Positions 11,343 to 23,795 of a stretch of 64,000 bases of DNA are shown here, in pieces. Each line of letters begins with the position of its first letter. Within the stretch, counting starts at the first letter, position 1. A program made the translations under genes and the position numbers. The stretch comes from Diogma glabrata (Eukaryota; Arthropoda; Insecta; Diptera; Cylindrotomidae). The DNA lies in the NCBI GenBank assembly GCA_963693315.1, contig OY856187.1:45098235-45162234 (forward strand). The letters are read 5' to 3'. The notes under the pieces were generated by a model that was not told the origin of the DNA, ran no database searches, and saw only the letters and a program-made list of their open reading frames with translations.

Positions 11343-14300
11343 AATTATTTAAACTTACTAAAAATAAAATTAATAAGTTCTTTTTGTAAATCTGGGAATG
11401 GTGGGCCGGTTTAACCAACATGACAAATTATTTTGTTTTGTATGAGCATTTTTTTTAATAGTTGGTTTTTTTTATTGTTTTGATGTATATTCAAATTTTT
11501 GATATATATAAAATATTTTTTATATATTCAGTTTCAAGAAAGTTGAAGTTTTGCATTTATTTAATTTTAGCAACTGAAGAACCTAAAAACACAACCAATA
11601 TATTTGTATAAAATATGATAAATATATCACGTCAGATGTTAACAGAGAAATAATTAAATTCAATTGTGTCGACTGTCGGCACTTGGCGAAAGTCAAGTGT
11701 TATCAATTTTTAATTTATAGAAATTATTGATAATCTACTTTTTGCTTATTCAAGGCAGCTTGAAGTGTCGGTTACACTGAAAAATCAATTTTTATTTGAA
11801 ACTTCTAGCTACTTGTTTTATTATACCCAAATTTCACAGCACTGTTATACTCCTAACACGATACAATTTGAAGGCAATTAAATAACAAAAAACAAAGAAT
11901 TCCAAGTTCAATGTCACACATGATACATAAATTATTTATTACTGGTAGCAATATCATTCTTGCAGTTTGTTAGCATTTTTTTAATGATGATATAAGTATG
12001 TATCTCTGTCAAATCGTAATCAATTGCTTTGAACAATTATGAATGATGAGTTTGAAATTGATATAACTAAAAATAGTTATGAGTTATCATTTTTGAATGC
12101 CATGTTTTAAATTTTGATTGAATAAATTTGTTCATCGATTTCAAACAAATTTATTGATTTTTGTTGAAAGGTAATTAGACAGAAGTTTCCGTTATTTGTG
12201 GTGTTGCATTGAAAATTGTGCGTTTGATTTGGAGGTAGTTTGGAGGGTAGTGATTTTTTTATGACTGATTATATTAATTATTTTATTTGTTTGGTAATTA
12301 TTTAATTTCTTTGATTGAGTAAACAAATATGTTTGTTCAAATTAAACAGAACAATAAAATTAGTAAAGTTAGATGTAACCTCATTAAACTCAATAAATTT
12401 TAAAAATATTAAGAAATTACAAATTGATTTCTGTTTGCGGTTGTATAAAATAAAATATTTAACTTATGCTCTAATGTTACCTTCAAGTAAAAATAGAATT
12501 AGACATTTCATGACTTCTTACAAATAAACAAAAGGAATCAGTGCCTCCAAGGATTTAAAGTTGAACCACTATTTTGGCGTATAATTAAAGTTATCATGAA
12601 AAACATTCGACAGTGATTGGATGTAAATGGATGACCTAAACCTAGTCACATTATTTGAGCAAGAGATTTTGTGCTAGGCTTTTGATTTTGGCATGCTTAA
12701 TAAATAAAAATTTCAGCAAAATATTTGCTAATATTATGCAAATACCACTCAAAAACTCATTTATATTGAATGAACTACAAATTTTGAATATCTACAAAGC
12801 TTAGTGTAACCTGGAAGAGAGTACACTAAAGAAAAAACGAAAAATTTGTTCGACTTTCATTTAAACTATTTCTTAGTTATTTTTCATCGTCATTCACTTT
12901 ATTCATCGTCATTCACTTTAAACTATATACATAGTTTCAATAATAATGCAAGTCATAGTAGATTCATTTTTAAGTTTAGCCTCCTTAAAGGAGAAATGAA
13001 TGAGTAAGCAAGACTTAAGTGGTCGACGTTGATGGGCTGACTGATATTAATGATATGAAAACAAAATTTTGGAAGAAAAAAAGAAGGTCACAAAGAAACA
13101 AATATAAGAAAACCAGAAATCATTGAGCTACACACTACTAACGGTGTTACTAAACTTAGCAATGCAGCTGATGCCAATATCTACCATAGCTAGCAAATAA
13201 AATAAAATCAAATAGTATTGATAATAAAAAGCATGTGTACAAAGTGCAGGACGGATAAACTCACACTTGTGGTATGAAATCGCAACAAAATCTATTTTTT
13301 GGGCAGTATCCTTAAAAGGTTGCTAAAAACTTACTATCTCACCTGCGCTGATTTCAGATCATAATCACGCTTCTTGTTGCATTTATTCATCCAATGAGGG
13401 TCCGTCTTTATTTTCTGAAAAACAATGCAATTTTGATCCTTTTCTTACATTAAAAGTAAGCCTACAGTAAATTAAATAAAAAATAAAATTTGATTATTTG
13501 GAGTGGGTTTTTTGTAGATTTGTAGAGTTTTATTTTCGATTGTATAGAAAGGAGTTGGTGATTGGATCATACGTTGGTAAGATTAGAGAAAAAATTTTGT
13601 TCGGAACGCGTAAATTAATTTTGTAGAGAATTTTTGTTTTTTCGGGTCAGCGCTCAGCATCTGGAGTTGGCTTTCTCATCCACCGCTGTTGAATTTACAT
13701 GTCTTTGTTTTTTTAAACTAATATGCATATATACAGGCAAAATTTTGGGGAACAAGTTGTAAACTTTCGACTATTTTATTCACTCTAACATATTCAATCT
13801 TTCATCTAACATATAAAAAATATCATAGCATAATTTTATTAAAGAGAAGCTGAGCTACTACTTTTCACGATTTTCATATTCATCAACAGTTTACGGCTTA
13901 TTAACACATCATCATTTACATAATAAAAATAATAATAATAATAATAATATTTGTAATCCGCGACGCGTCTTTGATTTTTTTTATCTTTTTAATAATCATT
14001 AAAGAAGCAAGAAATATAACTTAGTCTAAGAAAAACATGATAAAAAAATTAAAATAATAATTCAATAATTAAGATCATGGTAAAAACATTATTATTTCAT
14101 GTTAAGATTTTTTTCTTAAGATTACAAAAATAATAATATTATTCTAAATTTCTTTTCATTAAAAGTAATTGAATTTATGTTAATGATAATGTTAAGACGA
14201 AGATAATATCGTATTTGAGTTAGAACGTGCAGAGAAATGAGATATATTGTTTGTCAGTTATCCTGCTATGAGAGTTAGATTGGAATTAAAATTGGGATAT

Positions 14301-15717
14301 TTTTATTGCACTCTCTACTGGCCCTCTATCTCATCAACTAGTACATACCATTGAGTCTTTTCGTAGTATCTTGCATAGACTGATAATACAAAGCTGACAA
14401 CTTTTGAACTTAAATTTTATCTTTTAATTTTTAATAAATTAAATGAGTGCTTACAATTTTATTTTATTCGAGCACTCATTTCACTCTTCAAAATAGTATT
14501 CATAAATTTAAAGGTTTATGATTTTAATATCGTTCTTCCTCGAAGAGTAAAATTTTTAGTTTTTCGATTTCCTTTCTTTTGAGTGTTTTCTTTCTTTTCC
14601 TTTGCAAAAGAAGAAAACTAGTACATTTTCGTCATTTTTTTATATATTTTTAAGCAATACTTGCAAAAATTAAAAAAATATTCACAAAAAATTATTTATT
14701 TTTTACGTTGGAAAGCATCAGTTTTGACGCAAAAATTGCCTTTCCTTAAAGCAAAATTAGCCATTTAATTTACTCGCTCTGAAAAAACGGAGTAATTGTA
14801 ATTGTACCTATGTTTATAGCATGGACGATGAGTTGCTTTACCAATTTGGAGTTGCATGCCTTAAGGGCAAGAATCAATTTATTTACTGCTATTCAGAATA
14901 TAAAAATTTGTTTCAACTCCGATAGGCCAATTGGTTTCAATTCCAGTTTTTATTGAGTATATTTCTATGTACGAAAACTATGGAATAGCAGTGAAATGAT
15001 TCTTAATGTATTTTCAGAAGGCCGTGTCCTGAAGTGAATGGAATCGGAGGATCGTATACAGAGCGAGGCTGTGGAGTAAATGTGTTTGGAATTAAAATAG
15101 TTATCGTAGGCTTTTAAGGTTGGTGGAGATGGAATTGTTGGTAGGTTGCCATATTTCTAGAACGATTAATATGGACAAACATTTTTTTTATGACTGAACT
15201 GAAATTATACAATTCCTTTTTTTCATTCAAATTTTAAATCTAACCAAACACAAAATCGAACTTTTCATAAACCTAATGACACCTTAAACGAACAAACAAA
15301 CAAAAACAAAACAATACTAGAAAAGATTTTATCGATGGTGTATCCGCAAATACGAGAGAAATGAGTATTTTACAATTATCTGGATTTGAAATTAGAATTC
15401 ACTAGACTGAATTTTAAACAGATTTTTGAATTGATAAAGAATAGGCTACAAATAAGATGAGGATTTAAAAAAAAACGAAGTAAAAAGTTTATTGAGCGAA
15501 ACAAAACATGCTTTAAAATTTTCCAATTTGTGTTGTATTTAAATAAAGTAAAATACGTATTTTTATATTTGTAGAATGTTAAAGAAGAAGTCTGCATAAC
15601 TCGTCAAAATGATCCTTTTCCGCCCATCACAATGATCCTTTCCCTCATGCTCTAAATTTCATACTTGAGTGAGATTTATTGTCATCGTTTTTCTATATAC
15701 AAATTTCAATCAAAAAA
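11343..15717. other. 4.4 kb mostly featureless
   Basis: AT-rich, with scattered short frames only (for example 12315-12527) that have no recognisable motif. A small direct duplication CATCGTCATTCACTTTA lies near 12884-12922. Apart from the AAT microsatellite at 13928-13949 I can support nothing here. Confidence 0.45.
13928..13949 (+). repeat. AAT microsatellite
   Basis: About seven AAT units in a row. Confidence 0.85.
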
Positions 15718-17247
15718 TATGGAGGGGCTGAAATCTCACAGCTCTGAGATATCAAGACTTCGGTCTGGGTTAAGGATTTGTATATAGTTTTCGGCAAAAT
15801 ACCTTTATGAGGACATGGTTTTAAGTTTTGGGCAGCGATGTTTATCAAACATAACTCTTTGTTAAAGTACAAGTATTTTTTATTTCTGTTTAAAACTTTA
15901 TTACAAAACTAACACGAAACATCAATACGTTGCCGGAAAATTATAATCCAAATTCCAAAAATATTGTTAAATTAAATAAAATCAAACTTTTTCAAAATTC
16001 CAAAAATTAGAATAAAATCAAATATTTAAATTTTTTCTAAATTCCAATAATATTTCAAAAATTCTTAAAAATTCAAACTTTTTCCAAAATTCTAAAACTA
16101 TTGCAAAAATTATTACAAAATCAAAAATTGAAAATTTTTTCAAAATTCCAAAAATTATAATAAAATCAAAAATTAAAAATTTTTCAAAATTCTAAAAATA
16201 TTCCAAAAATTCTTACAAAATCAAAAATTAAACTTTTGCCGAAATTCTAAAAATATTGCAAAAATTATTACAAAATCAAAAATACAAACTTTTTCAAAAT
16301 TCCATAAATATTTCAAAAACTATAACAAATTCAAAAATTTCCATGTCCGATTTCATTCTAAATTATATTTACGTCATAAAAACAGCTACATTTTTTTCCA
16401 AAAAATTGGCTAAAAAAATAAATGAAATCATTTTTTGACACACTTGACATTATTTTTTGACAAACTTATAATGCCATAATTCTCAAGAATAATAATAAAA
16501 TATCATGTCATACAAACTATTAATTTTATTTTTTTCTAAAAAAATTGGGTAAAAAATAAATAAAAACCTTTCTTGTGACACACTTGACAACATTTTTTGA
16601 CAAACTTATAATGCCATAATTCTTAATAATAATAATAAAACTTCATTTCAAACAAACAATTAATTTTATTTTTTTTTCCAAAAAATTAGGTAAAAAAATA
16701 AATAAAAATCTTTCTTTTGACACATTTGACAACATTTTTTTGACAAACTTATTATGCCATAATTCTCAAGAATACTTTATTTCAAACAAACAATTAATTT
16801 TATTTTTTTTCCAAAAAATTAGGTAAAAAAATAAATAAAAATCTTTCTTTTGACAACATTTTTTTGACAAACTTATAATGCAATAATCTAGTTTTTGATC
16901 TCACATACCAATCCCGCCCATCAAGATTTCTCCAAATTTAATGTTCCTACTCGTAATCACTTAAAATGAACGTTTTTTAACCCAAAAATATGAAAATTTG
17001 CAATTTTTGACACACATAATGATTTTTTTGACACACTTCCGGTTCAGTTATCGAGCACAGCGTCCTTTCGGACCTGTCCCTTGTGAATACCTATTTTTCG
17101 GCCGGCCGGCCGACAGACAGACATACATTTTTTTTTTGCTTTTTTAGAATCAGTAGGTCCTAAAACGTCGAGAAATGCCAAAAAAAGTGGGGGTAAGAAT
17201 TTCAATTTGGCTCATGAATGTAATACTTAGGTCTTTCAGACCGAAGT
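15718..17247 (-). repeat. Family A repeat, copy B (inverted)
   Basis: It reads as the reverse complement of copy A. It starts ATGGAGGGGCTG and GACTTCGGTCTGGG and passes through the 60-bp array (15950-16330) and the 130-bp array (16430-16870). It then passes GGCCGGCCGGCCGACAG (about 17099) and ends GGTCTTTCAGACCGAAGT at 17247. It is near full length. Copies A and B face each other across about 11 kb. The ORF at 16256-16438 is repeat-derived. Confidence 0.85.
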
Positions 17248-17369
17248 AATAGTTAGTTTCTTGGCATATTAGGATTGTATTTTTTTTGGATATCAATATA
17301 GACCAACAAATTAAATTCTTTCTTAGTTTTTAGATTATTAAGTGAAGCATAAAATCTTGTATGCACCAC

Positions 17370-17463
17370 TGGCGTTACTGGTTATTACGCCCATCAAGCG
17401 ACATCCATCCCTCGGGCTAGATTACGTCGCTTTCCGGGCGCAATAACCTATATGACGCCCTTG
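17370..17463. repeat. Compact GC-rich hairpin
   Basis: GGTTATTACGCCCATCAAGC at 17380 pairs with the reverse complement of GCGCAATAACC sequence ending at 17448 (23-bp arms with three mismatches). Pairing continues outward with interruptions to about 17370 and 17463. It stands out by base composition and may be a tiny foldback element. Confidence 0.6.
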
Positions 17464-17603
17464 GTACATAAAAAGCTATTACGGAGTGAAGTAAAAATGC
17501 GACAACGCTTGGTATTCCAGGAGGTAGGTGTAGTTGTGAAAAGGGCGCCGACGACGATGAAGCGAAAAAAGAGTTTTGATGTTACGGATTGTGTCTGAGA
17601 TAG

Positions 17604-17960
17604 CCTGTGGCCTATTTCACCAAAATCACAATTTACATTCACAACTTACATCTAAAATATTGATGTACTTACAATTTACATTATTTTTTATTTCACCAAA
17701 ACTACATTTACAATGACTTTAGTGTATGATGTTTGCAAAGAATTTATCAAAAAAAAAGATGTTTCACCAGTTTCGAAGAGGATTATTTTACAACAAATTT
17801 TGATTTGTTCTTAATTTGTTCAAATTTCTGTTTCACCAACTATAAATTTTTGTTGTAACTACAACTACAAATTTTGTTAATTGTTAATGTTTCGGTTTCA
17901 CGAAATATTGATGTATTAACAATATTGTTAAATTGTAATCACAATTCTACACCCGAAGAG
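17604..17960 (+). repeat. Terminus of a 'TTTCACC' repeat family
   Basis: It begins CCTGTGGCCTATTTCACC and continues with repeated (T)TTCACCAA and ACAATTTACA motifs. Inverted relatives of this end lie at 20850-20900 and 31845-31997, and another forward end at 22216. The four ends form two outward-facing pairs (17604/20900 and 22216/31997). It is probably a TIR-element family, but the full structure is not resolved. Confidence 0.55.
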
Positions 17961-18456
17961 ACGTGTGTAAAATTGTGATTTTAGAATATATAAAATTTAA
18001 CGTTAATTGATAGAAGATTTAGATTTTAAATTTTTATATTTTAAATTTTTTTTAAGTTCTAGTGATTGCAAATAGTTTTAGGCTGGGCAAATAATTTTAG
18101 AGAATGTTTATAAATAACGGATTTAGGAGGAAAGGGGGTTTGCAAATTTGTTACGGTGGGAGCAAAGCATTTTTTGTGTCTTGATAGGTTTTGTTACGAA
18201 TATGCGGAAAGCGGTCAAAAAATGATTTACTTAGTTTGATTTTAAAACGAAAAAAAAAGGTTATTGTAGTCCAATAAATTTTAATTTCGGAACAGTTTAT
18301 TATCAAATTAACAAATCATCAAATATGAAAAATATGTTATCAAAGATGGGGTTATTAATACAGTCGCCAAAACAAAAATAACTTGACATATACGGCGATT
18401 ATGATACCACAGTATACAAGACACATACGATATTGTAAAATCTAGAGTATGCAGCA

Positions 18457-18562
18457 ACCAAATTCTGTAACTGTGAAGTGGCGGTGTTAAAAATTTCTTC
18501 TTTTATTTTCAATTAAAATTTTATCTGTTCATCGCTTTACAGTTGCAGAATTTGGCTATTGA
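18457..18562 (+). repeat. About 105-bp foldback, copy 1
   Basis: CCAAATTCTGTAACTGTGAAG at the left pairs with CTTTACAGTTGCAGAATTTGG at the right, with a T-rich centre. An inverted relative sits at 19068-19180. Confidence 0.65.
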
Positions 18563-18705
18563 ACTATCATTTTTTCATATAATCCCCTATATTAAGTATT
18601 ATTTAAAAGTATAATTTTATACCTCACAACACTTAGAAATAAATGAATCACAGTGATATATGTTTTAGATGACCTTTATTATTTTACTTCGGTTTTGAAA
18701 AAATT

Positions 18706-18880
18706 ACTTCGGTTTTGATAAAACCTAAGTATTACATTCATGAGCCAAAAGTGAAATTTTTACCCCCACTTTTTTTGGAATTTCTCGGCATTTTACTACC
18801 TACTGATTCTAAAACAGCAACAAAAAAAATGTATGACTCTGCCGACCGTCCTCCGGCCGTTTCCACAAATATTTATTTCA
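18706..18880 (+). repeat. Family A end fragment
   Basis: It matches the first 175 bp or so of copy A (CCTAAGTATTACATTCATGA, then CCCCCACTTTTTTTGG and CTACTGATTCTAAAA), then breaks off near the GGCCG block. The terminal stem is GGTTTT-GAT-AAAACC here instead of GGTCT-GAA-AGACC: both strands changed but pairing is kept. Confidence 0.75.
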
Positions 18881-19067
18881 AGTCAAAAGGAGCTAAATTT
18901 GACGACAAACAATTAATTAATAAGATTATATTTTTTTAAACGAAACCATAAAAAGAAATTATTTAAATTAGGAGCCAGCACCACCAGTCTTTATATAATT
19001 TAGAATTAAGCTTAGAAATATTTGCTACAAACGTTTGTTCTTTTAACTACCATTCGTATCGATCTGC

Positions 19068-19180
19068 GGCCAAATTCTGTTGCTGTGATGTGATAAAGTA
19101 ATAAATTTTCAATTGAAAAGAAATGAAGAAATGTTTAACACTTCGCCGCGTCACAGTTTCACAATTTGCGGATTGTTAAA
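19068..19180 (-). repeat. About 110-bp foldback, copy 2
   Basis: GGCCAAATTCTGTTGCTGTG at the left and GTCACAGTTTCACAATTTGC at the right pair imperfectly. The centre (TTTTCAATTGAAAAG) matches copy 1 at 18457-18562 in reverse orientation, so the two are copies of one small family. Confidence 0.6.
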
Positions 19181-19439
19181 AAATAAATTTTAATATTTTT
19201 GTTTAGAAAGTTTTTCTTAAAATTTAAACTTGCGGTATTTTTCTTCCCTTGCTCGCGAATTTAATAGAACAAAAATTTAAAAAAAAATTACAAAGATAGA
19301 AAATGTAATACATTTCCAATGCAAAGATTAGTGTGTGGTGTATCTAACAACCATATGGGAGAGGGGTAGGAATGCAAAACAGAAAATAATATTTTTTACA
19401 CAATTCAGATGGGGAATAAAAGAATTTAAGTACCAATCT

Positions 19440-20705
19440 AAATTTTAATTTTACTATGCACATCTGAAGAAAAACGTATTCTAGACCGCATTGTGAAAAC
19501 TTGACCTTTTTCATTTTCCTGAAACTTGACATATAAGTAAAATGAATATATTAAAAATTCGAATAATCTAACAATTTTTTGAAGTGCATATAGCTTGAGC
19601 ATAGAGGGCACCCAACATGCATGAAAGATGAAAATTCTGCCAATCCGATGTAACTTTGAAATTAAATTGCTCAAAAACGGCTATACCGATTTATTTTTTG
19701 AAAATAGTGTTATCCTTATTCTAAAATATATCAAATTTACAAAGAGGTGTTCATTTTTGTTCTTGAGATACTTAATTATTTTAATGATTTTTAGTACGAC
19801 TAAAATTCTAATTTGTCATCATTTTTTCAAACAACTTCCATTAACATAAAATTTTAAATTCGATTAAATTTTAACTTTATTTTTAGAAGTAGTTCTATCT
19901 TTACTTTAAGATATATCAAATTTACAAAGAGGTGTTAATTCGTGCTCTTGAGATATTTAATTTTAAAGATTTTTGGTCTAACTAAAATTCGAATTTTTCA
20001 TCATTTATTCGAACTTCAGTGGTTAAAATTTTTTGTTGATAAAAATTGTTCAACAAATAATGAACAATTAGGATTTTAAACTGACTAAACATCTCTAAAA
20101 TTAAATATCTCGAAAACATGAATTAGCACTTCTTTGTAAATTTGATATATTTTAAAGTAAGGAAAGAAACATATTTAAAAAAAAAAGTTAAAATTTAATT
20201 TAATTTAAAATTTTTTGTTAATAAAAGTTGTTTGAAAAAATGATGAAAAATTAGAATTTTAGTCGTACTAAAAATCATTACAATAATTAAATATCTCAAG
20301 AACAAAAATTAACGCCTCTTTGTAAATTTGATATATTTTAGAGTAAGGATAAAACTATTTTCAGACAAAAAATTTTTTAAATTCCAATTGATCTTCGACC
20401 CTAGCGCCATCTTTAAAAAAGTTTTTTTAATATTTTTATTTAAAAATTAATTACAAAAAAAATAATAAATTTTTTTTTTCAAACGACTAACTAATCTATC
20501 AAACAAAAAAAAGTTTGATGAAATCGGTATAACCGTGCTTGAGCAATGTCCCCTATGCTCAAACTATGCACTTTAAAAAAATTCTAAAATAAGTATAGTA
20601 TTTTTTATTTTGACCATACTGCTTATATGCCAAGTTTCAGGAAAATCAAAAATGGTCAAGTTTCACAACTCGGTCTAGAACACGTTTTTCTTCACATGTA
20701 CTACA
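19440..20705. repeat. 1.27-kb composite inverted repeat
   Basis: GAAGAAAAACGTATTCTAGA near 19467 is mirrored by TCTAGAACACGTTTTTCTTC near 20675. AGCATAGAGGGCACCC and CTATACCGATTT on the left match inverted copies near 20515-20570. Each arm has two tandem units of about 185 bp carrying ATCAAATTTACAAAGAGG (19730 and 19917; inverted at 20127 and 20310). A partial copy of the right arm lies at 38990-39640. Overlapping short ORFs are by-products. Confidence 0.8.
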
Positions 20706-20849
20706 GAAGCAAGTTTTATTCAATTTCACTCGTCCTTTTTTATTTTATGAAAAATAAGAAACATTTTCCAAACACGGTTTATTTTGTTCCTAATTATATT
20801 TATTTTTATAATTTTTTCCCTCTAAAATCCATAATTTTAGTTAAACTGA

Positions 20850-22275
20850 TAAAATTGTAACTACAATTGATCAAAATTTATGGTGAAATGAGTCCCTTAG
20901 GTAAACGATCTATTCCACTTTACGAGTTTTCCAGATAAATGAAAAAAACTTTTTTTTTAAAATTATTAACAAAAACGGTGATTTTATTGTTTAATTCATT
21001 TCTTTAGGTATTTTTAATTAATTTGTTTGAAGTGCAAAACAATGTAGGTAGTAAAGTTAAGCTGGTATTTTAGAAACAATTGTGGAATAGACACGTTTTG
21101 AACTTTACACGATGGAAAAAGGTTCGTTTTGAAACACATTGCTGCCGGAAAAGGTATGTTTTGAAACTAACATTTTGATTGATCATTTGGTTTTCTGCCA
21201 AATCGCTGGCTTTTCGAATTTTTAAGCCAAGAATTTTTTACCACGTTGATTGATTTTAGATAATACAATAAAACAAAATATTGATTTCTTAAATATCTGT
21301 CCGGGAAATGTCCGGGACGAATGTCCGGTAATCGGGAAAACCAACTCTATTTTTTTGAAATTTCGTGGTGCAACCTGTGATAAAAAGTATTCGCACATTC
21401 CCACCATAATAGAATTTTTATTCTGGCCACCACATCCGTCGGCCACTAAGCGAACTGTGTCTATATTGTTTAGATTCATGTGGCAAAGTCGATGATAAAC
21501 GGCCGAAGCTATTTCATTGGAGCCCTTGGTGTGAACATTCTCTGTCCAGTAATACAGAAAGACGTTGTCTATTGTGAGAGCAGAATGACCAGTTCCCACA
21601 ACCATGCCAAACAAATACATATACAATTGGCGGCTGTTATATGCGGCTTGATCCGGAACTTTTGGCAATTGCTGAATGAATCGTTTATGACTAAGAATGT
21701 TTATTTTTTTTTACGCGGCTGTTCGCTGATAACGGGCAATTCAATTAAATTTAATAATTAAAATTAAATTAAATTAAAAATTCATTTTATGTGTTATAAA
21801 ATAATTACTATTTACTTACTAGATAATATAAAAATTGATGTAGCTTACAAAAAATCAACCACTTTCAAACAAATATCACGATCGATTGATTTTTGCATAC
21901 GATTATTATGAAATAAAGGATTTTGGCGCCAAACGCATGTTTGGGAATAGCCATGTTTTGTTTTTTAACGACATGATTCTTATTGGAATAGATTGTTTTT
22001 GATTGCAAAATAAAATGGAATAGCTTTTTTTTGTTTAAAAAGTTATGACCGAATAGATTGTTTTTGAAACGTAACTGAAATTTGGTACCCAATTTTCGCA
22101 GAAATAGATCCGCATTTTTGAATTTTTGCTCTACGTATACTTGCAGTTTAATGGAAAGAAACGAAATCAATTAATAACTCAAAAATTTCAAAAAGTGGAA
22201 TAGATCGTTTTTGAACCTAAAGGACACAAATGCCGTTTTACATAAATTGTAATCACAAATTTTAATTGTAAATTT
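20850..22275. mobile_element. TIR-flanked element with DGCGGQNKN ORF fragment
   Basis: The left side (about 20887-20920) reads AGTCCCTTAGG then AACGATCTATTCCACTTT. The right side (about 22192-22235) is AAAGTGGAATAGATCGTT then CCTAAAGGACACAAATG, the reverse complement with small gaps. Weaker similarity continues outwards into the 'TTTCACC' family end. Between them lies the transposase-like fragment at 21255-21715. The motif GGAATAGAT(C/T)GTTTTTGA recurs at about 21084 (imperfect), 21978, 22042 and 22195, and inverted at 20904, and could mark protein-binding repeats. The element is decayed. Confidence 0.55.
21255..21715 (-). pseudogene. Transposon-type ORF fragment (DUF7869-like)
   Basis: The minus strand is open from about 21700 down to about 21290. 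It reads ...LPKVPDQAAYNSRQLY, then KGSNEIASAVYHRLC, VADGCGGQNKNS and FPITGHS. The D-x-C-G-G-Q-N-K-N block with an upstream R-G/K-G-S-N-E-I-A-S and a downstream G-H-S is a signature I associate with a large insect and cnidarian family of transposon-derived proteins (DUF7869-like, from memory). After GHS the family expects an FxPxDR-type stretch. A similar reading (FVPD) appears only in the next frame, so a frameshift near 21318 is likely. No upstream start is convincing: the frame at 21668 opens at TTG and coding-like sequence continues upstream. It is probably a dead fragment; an exon of a larger gene is the alternative. Confidence 0.6.
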
Positions 22276-22605
22276 TAATTCGTAATTTTGTTTTACCTCT
22301 GTTTCGTTTTATTTTTACTTTATTTTAATCTATTTACGCTTGTAGGTGTTTATATAATGTATAATACAAATTCAATTATTTATATGCATACATCTATCTT
22401 GTGACTTCACTGAATTATGATTTCTGTGTAAAAGGCCATTAAGCTTATTAAATTATAGAAAATAAAAAACGGTTATGTTATTTAAATAAAGTATTCTTTT
22501 TAATGACCTCACTTGACTATGGAGCAATTCCACGTCACCGCAACAGCATTTGTTTTAGCATCCGAACTGACCCCCTACGATTTCGATGAAATTTCATACA
22601 CAACG

Positions 22606-22850
22606 GTGACATGTTGTAACATCACTTACGTTCGCTTCGATAGTGATCATCGAAGCGAAAATAAATATAATTAGTATGTCACAACTTTTTCGTTCGATAG
22701 TAAATGTTTTACGTTGGCAGCATTTGTGCGAAGAATCGAAAAATAGAAGAATCGAAAAAAGTGATGGTTGAAAATGTTACAACATGCCGATTTATTGAAA
22801 ATTTCGATACTTTATCGAACATCGAAAATTTCGATGTTACAACATGTAAC
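22606..22850. repeat. 245-bp MITE-like element
   Basis: The ends are GTGACATGTTGTAACATC (22606-22623) and GATGTTACAACATGTAAC (22833-22850), 18-bp TIRs with one mismatch. The inside is rich in TCGATA/TCGAA motifs (for example TTCGATAGTGATCATCGAA) and lacks an ORF. Both flanks carry CG next to the TIR, which is too little to call a target duplication. Confidence 0.65.
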
Positions 22851-22860
22851 CGCAGATAAC

Positions 22861-23492
22861 CAACGACGAAATAAAAATACAATTTCTTTCGAAAAATGAA
22901 ATTTCGCCATAGGAATGACACAGGGTGGCGGTAAAGTTTTAGGGGTTTGCGAAACATGAGTATCTTTGAATGTCGATTGCTAACGATTGACTAAACCGAT
23001 TTAAGTCATTTATAGCTCATTGGAATTGATAGGACTCATCATTAGTAAGTTAGTAAGACTTGAGTATTTGCCAGTGAAATCAAGGCAATTTAGAATATTC
23101 ACGTAAGCTCCACTCCCTATGTGAGAACAGTATTCTATGCAGGGACGTATAAAAGATTTAAAAACTAGAAGAAGCTGTTCACTGTTGAAAAACTCACAAC
23201 ATCGCCCTAAAAATCATAACGTTTAAAAATATGATCATTCCACTTAATATTATTTACAATCTTAACTCCTAGTAGAAGTCTGACAGACTCATTCACGATT
23301 AGATCTTTGAGACCAAACGTTAATGAAAAAGGATTAGGTGTCATAAGTCTATAGAAATATATGACAAACCTGTGTTTTGTTTGTATTGAATTCAACACTG
23401 TTAGCAATACCCTAATCTATAACTATTTTAAAATCAGTGTTAAGGGAATCTATAAATTTTGATCTGCAGTTCTTAGAGTGTATATAATTATA
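22861..23492. other. Intergenic, nothing recognised
   Basis: No ORF with recognisable motifs and no clear repeat up to the TA dinucleotide flanking the mariner element. Confidence 0.45.
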
Positions 23493-23795
23493 TACAGGGT
23501 GAGTCGGGAGGAACGGACCAAATATCAAGAGTGCATTATACACGCGAAAACAATGTAAAAAACCCATATGTTTTTATTCGATAATCATTTGTTTTCAAGT
23601 TATAGCGTAATATCAAATAAAGTAATATCTTTATTTAATCTAGTGTGCATCGCATCGGACGTGTTTGTTTTTTCCGTCCACAATTTTCAATTTTTGTATT
23701 TGATATTAAAATAAATTTATATTTAATATTTTTTCTAATTATCCAATTTTAAACGTATATTATATGTTGGTTTTAATCATAAATGATTAATTAAA

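Noticed and set aside
21250..21761. Plus-strand ORFs over the DGCGGQNKN fragment
   Set aside because: They are antisense shadows. Only the minus-strand reading shows conserved motifs.
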